Assembly (NCBI GenBank): GCA_965218985.1
Contig: CBDCMP010000005.1
Location: forward strand, 1 to 64,000
Source of the DNA: Pseudopedobacter sp965218985
GTDB taxonomy: Bacteria; Bacteroidota; Bacteroidia; Sphingobacteriales; Sphingobacteriaceae
DNA length: 64,000 bases
Reading direction: 5' to 3'
Shown piece after piece: positions 62,568 to 64,000 of the stretch. The notes under the pieces are model-generated. The model was given only the letters and a program-made list of their open reading frames with translations. It was not told the origin of the DNA and searched no databases. The number at the start of each line of letters is the position of its first letter. The stretch's first letter is position 1. Both the position numbers and the translations under genes were made by a program.

Positions 62568-63119
62568 TCAATTCTTTTCTTTCACCATCAGCCCTTTTGC
62601 ATCAATACTCACTTCCTGGCCAACTTTTCTATAGATGATGTCGGGAGTTTTGATCTTGTAATCAGCACTCATCAGTTTGAAAGAGGTTTCAAAACTGATT
62701 TTATGATTTTTCACTTTAATCAGGCATATCACAGTTTTTGACCTGTCCACCCCATGAATATTGAAATGACCATCCATGGTAAGTGTATAAATTCCCTCAT
62801 TCTCTAAATTCACCTCTTCTTTAAATCTTCCTTTAAAAGTCGCTAAAGGATATTTATCACTTTCTATAGAACGTTCATTGAAATGTGTTTGCATCAGTGC
62901 CTTTTTAAATTTAAATGAAGTGACGTTGATTTGAATCTCCACTTCCTTTTTTTCGGTGTTCAATTTAGCATTCGCAGAGTTGCTGATGGCTTCTATATCA
63001 GCAATAGGAGCGGGTGAGAAAAAATGAACATACATCTCTTGTGCAACATACACCTGAGCCTGAGCTTCACAAATGGTAAAAACGGATAAAAATGTAAGAA
63101 TTAATAGTCTATATTTCAT
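62568..63119 (-). CDS. YceI-like family periplasmic protein
   Basis: A 183-residue exported lipocalin-like beta-barrel. The signal peptide ends near CEAQAQ. YceI-type features are FFSPAPIADIEAISNSANAKLN, MQTHFNERSIESDKYPLATFKGRF, YTLTMDGHFNIHGVDRSKTVICLIK, and a final MSADYKIKTPDIIYRKVGQEVSIDAKGLM. Members bind isoprenoid-like lipids in some species; the ligand here is unknown. The gene is intact, but its last 18 codons and about 10 bases beyond are duplicated at 60864-60931. Confidence 0.87.
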   Translation of the reverse strand: MKYRLLILTFLSVFTICEAQAQVYVAQEMYVHFFSPAPIADIEAISNSANAKLNTEKKEVEIQINVTSFKFKKALMQTHFNERSIESDKYPLATFKGRFKEEVNLENEGIYTLTMDGHFNIHGVDRSKTVICLIKVKNHKISFETSFKLMSADYKIKTPDIIYRKVGQEVSIDAKGLMVKEKN

Positions 63120-63256
63120 CCTAATATAATTGTTTTTTTAACGGCTATGAAACCTCCTGTCATGCTTACAATTTAAATTTAAACAGGCTCTAAATATATT
63201 GATATTAAAACATAATGGAGCTTTTTTCTGTAATCTTTTAAATTAGGCAGATTTAC

Positions 63257-63264
63257 TATATTTG
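63257..63264 (+). promoter_or_regulatory. Probable -7 promoter element of rpe
   Basis: TATATTTG, a match to TAnnTTTG, lies 5 bases before the ATG at 63270, implying a very short leader. Confidence 0.4.
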
Positions 63265-63269
63265 AAGCC

Positions 63270-63941
63270 ATGAACCATCTAGTCTCACCATCCATCCTCT
63301 CAGCCAATTTCGCAAACCTGGAAGAAGACATTCATATGCTGAACAAAAGTGAAGCTGACTGGATTCATGTGGATATTATGGATGGCGTGTTTGTTCCCAA
63401 CATTTCTTTTGGTTTCCCGGTGGTTGCAGCCGTAAAGAATTTCGCTAAAAAACCTTTGGATGTCCATTTGATGATCATTGAACCAGACCGGTATCTGAAA
63501 GAATTCAAGGAGGCCGGAGCGGATATCATCACCGTTCATGATGAAGCCTGTAATCATTTGCACCGTACAGTGCAAAGTATTAAAGAACTGGAATGCAAAG
63601 CAGGAGTGGCTTTAAATCCACATACTCCTGTTTCTTTTTTGCAGGATATTGTGCAGGATTTGGATTTGGTTTTGATCATGTCTGTTAATCCGGGCTTCGG
63701 CGGGCAAAAATTCATTGAACACACCTATCAGAAAATTCATCAGCTGAGAGAGCTGGCGGCTGCGAAAAATTCAAATTTATGGATAGAAGTGGACGGTGGA
63801 GTGAGTATTCATAATTCTCTGGCCTTACTGAAAGCGGGTGCCAATGTTTTGGTTGCCGGGAATGCCATTTTCAGCTCTCCGGATCAACTTCATGCCATTG
63901 CAGAACTTAAAAGAATCTCTCCCGATATGCTGAAAGCCTGA
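63270..63941 (+). CDS. rpe: Ribulose-phosphate 3-epimerase
   Basis: A 223-residue TIM-barrel enzyme of the pentose phosphate pathway that interconverts ribulose 5-phosphate and xylulose 5-phosphate. The family motifs are complete: VSPSILSANFANLEEDI, HVDIMDGVFVPNISFG (metal-binding His and Asp), DVHLMI, MSVNPGFGGQKFI, and WIEVDGGVS with ANVLVAGNAIF. It is followed 15 bases later by the start of another gene on the same strand. Confidence 0.95.
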   Translation: MNHLVSPSILSANFANLEEDIHMLNKSEADWIHVDIMDGVFVPNISFGFPVVAAVKNFAKKPLDVHLMIIEPDRYLKEFKEAGADIITVHDEACNHLHRTVQSIKELECKAGVALNPHTPVSFLQDIVQDLDLVLIMSVNPGFGGQKFIEHTYQKIHQLRELAAAKNSNLWIEVDGGVSIHNSLALLKAGANVLVAGNAIFSSPDQLHAIAELKRISPDMLKA

Positions 63942-63956
63942 TAGATCTCCCTCTGA

Positions 63957-64000
63957 ATGATTAAAAAACTCCTGGTTTTATTGCTTTTGGCCCCGCTGTT
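63957..64000 (+). CDS. Start of an exported protein, cut by the window edge
   Basis: An ATG at 63957 opens MIKKLLVLLLLAPL, a likely signal peptide or membrane anchor, and runs off the window. It lies 15 bases after the rpe stop. The remainder cannot be judged. Confidence 0.55.
   Translation, partial: MIKKLLVLLLLAPL

Overview
The window reads as a chromosomal segment of a Bacteroidetes bacterium, most likely of the Sphingobacteriaceae (Pedobacter-like). The support is a SusC/SusD-based polysaccharide utilisation locus (PUL) with a hybrid two-component regulator, a tmRNA whose tag reads GENNYALAA, AT-rich DNA, TAnnTTTG-type promoter elements and few Shine-Dalgarno sequences. I name no species.

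Bases 1-30046 are one co-directional (+) PUL: a hybrid two-component regulator, a heparinase II/III-type lyase, a GH39 hydrolase, a PL8 lyase, a GH88 unsaturated-uronyl hydrolase, two SusC/SusD pairs, a DUF1735-type lipoprotein, a cytochrome c/FG-GAP protein, a lipoprotein of unknown role, a GH2 enzyme, a ROK-family protein and two sialate O-acetylesterase/CE20-like esterases. Two lyase families, an unsaturated-uronide hydrolase, two esterases and no sulfatase point to an acetylated, uronic-acid-containing, probably non-sulfated glycan. The regulator carries two single-base frameshifts and the second esterase one.

Bases 30067-64000 are mostly housekeeping genes: tmRNA, phosphoglucomutase, aspartokinase and lysA, glutaryl-CoA dehydrogenase, folB, a FAD-linked oxidase, an NtrC-type regulator facing a hybrid kinase with a duplicated HPt domain, hsp20, a YajQ-family gene, a histone H1-like repeat protein, ppk1 and ppx, a YceI-family gene and rpe. 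An SRPBCC/VOC/DoxX operon lies opposite a GlxA-type regulator.

The most unusual feature is a repeated architecture. Three accessory cassettes (MntA/HepT; a 21-bp repeat array, Fn3 protein and RAYT; a Fic protein) each lie directly downstream of a minus-strand core gene (phosphoglucomutase, glutaryl-CoA dehydrogenase, YceI). On the far side of each cassette is a relic copy of that gene's 3' end. In two cases the relic still encodes the same C-terminal residues and stop, with synonymous differences. The window also holds three copies of a ~100-bp MITE-like element with TGT...ACA ends and CTAG-like 4-bp flanks, a ~98-bp dispersed repeat ending on an ATGAAAAAA start at two loci, and REP-like palindromes around the RAYT. 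The disabling mutations I found are all in accessory genes.
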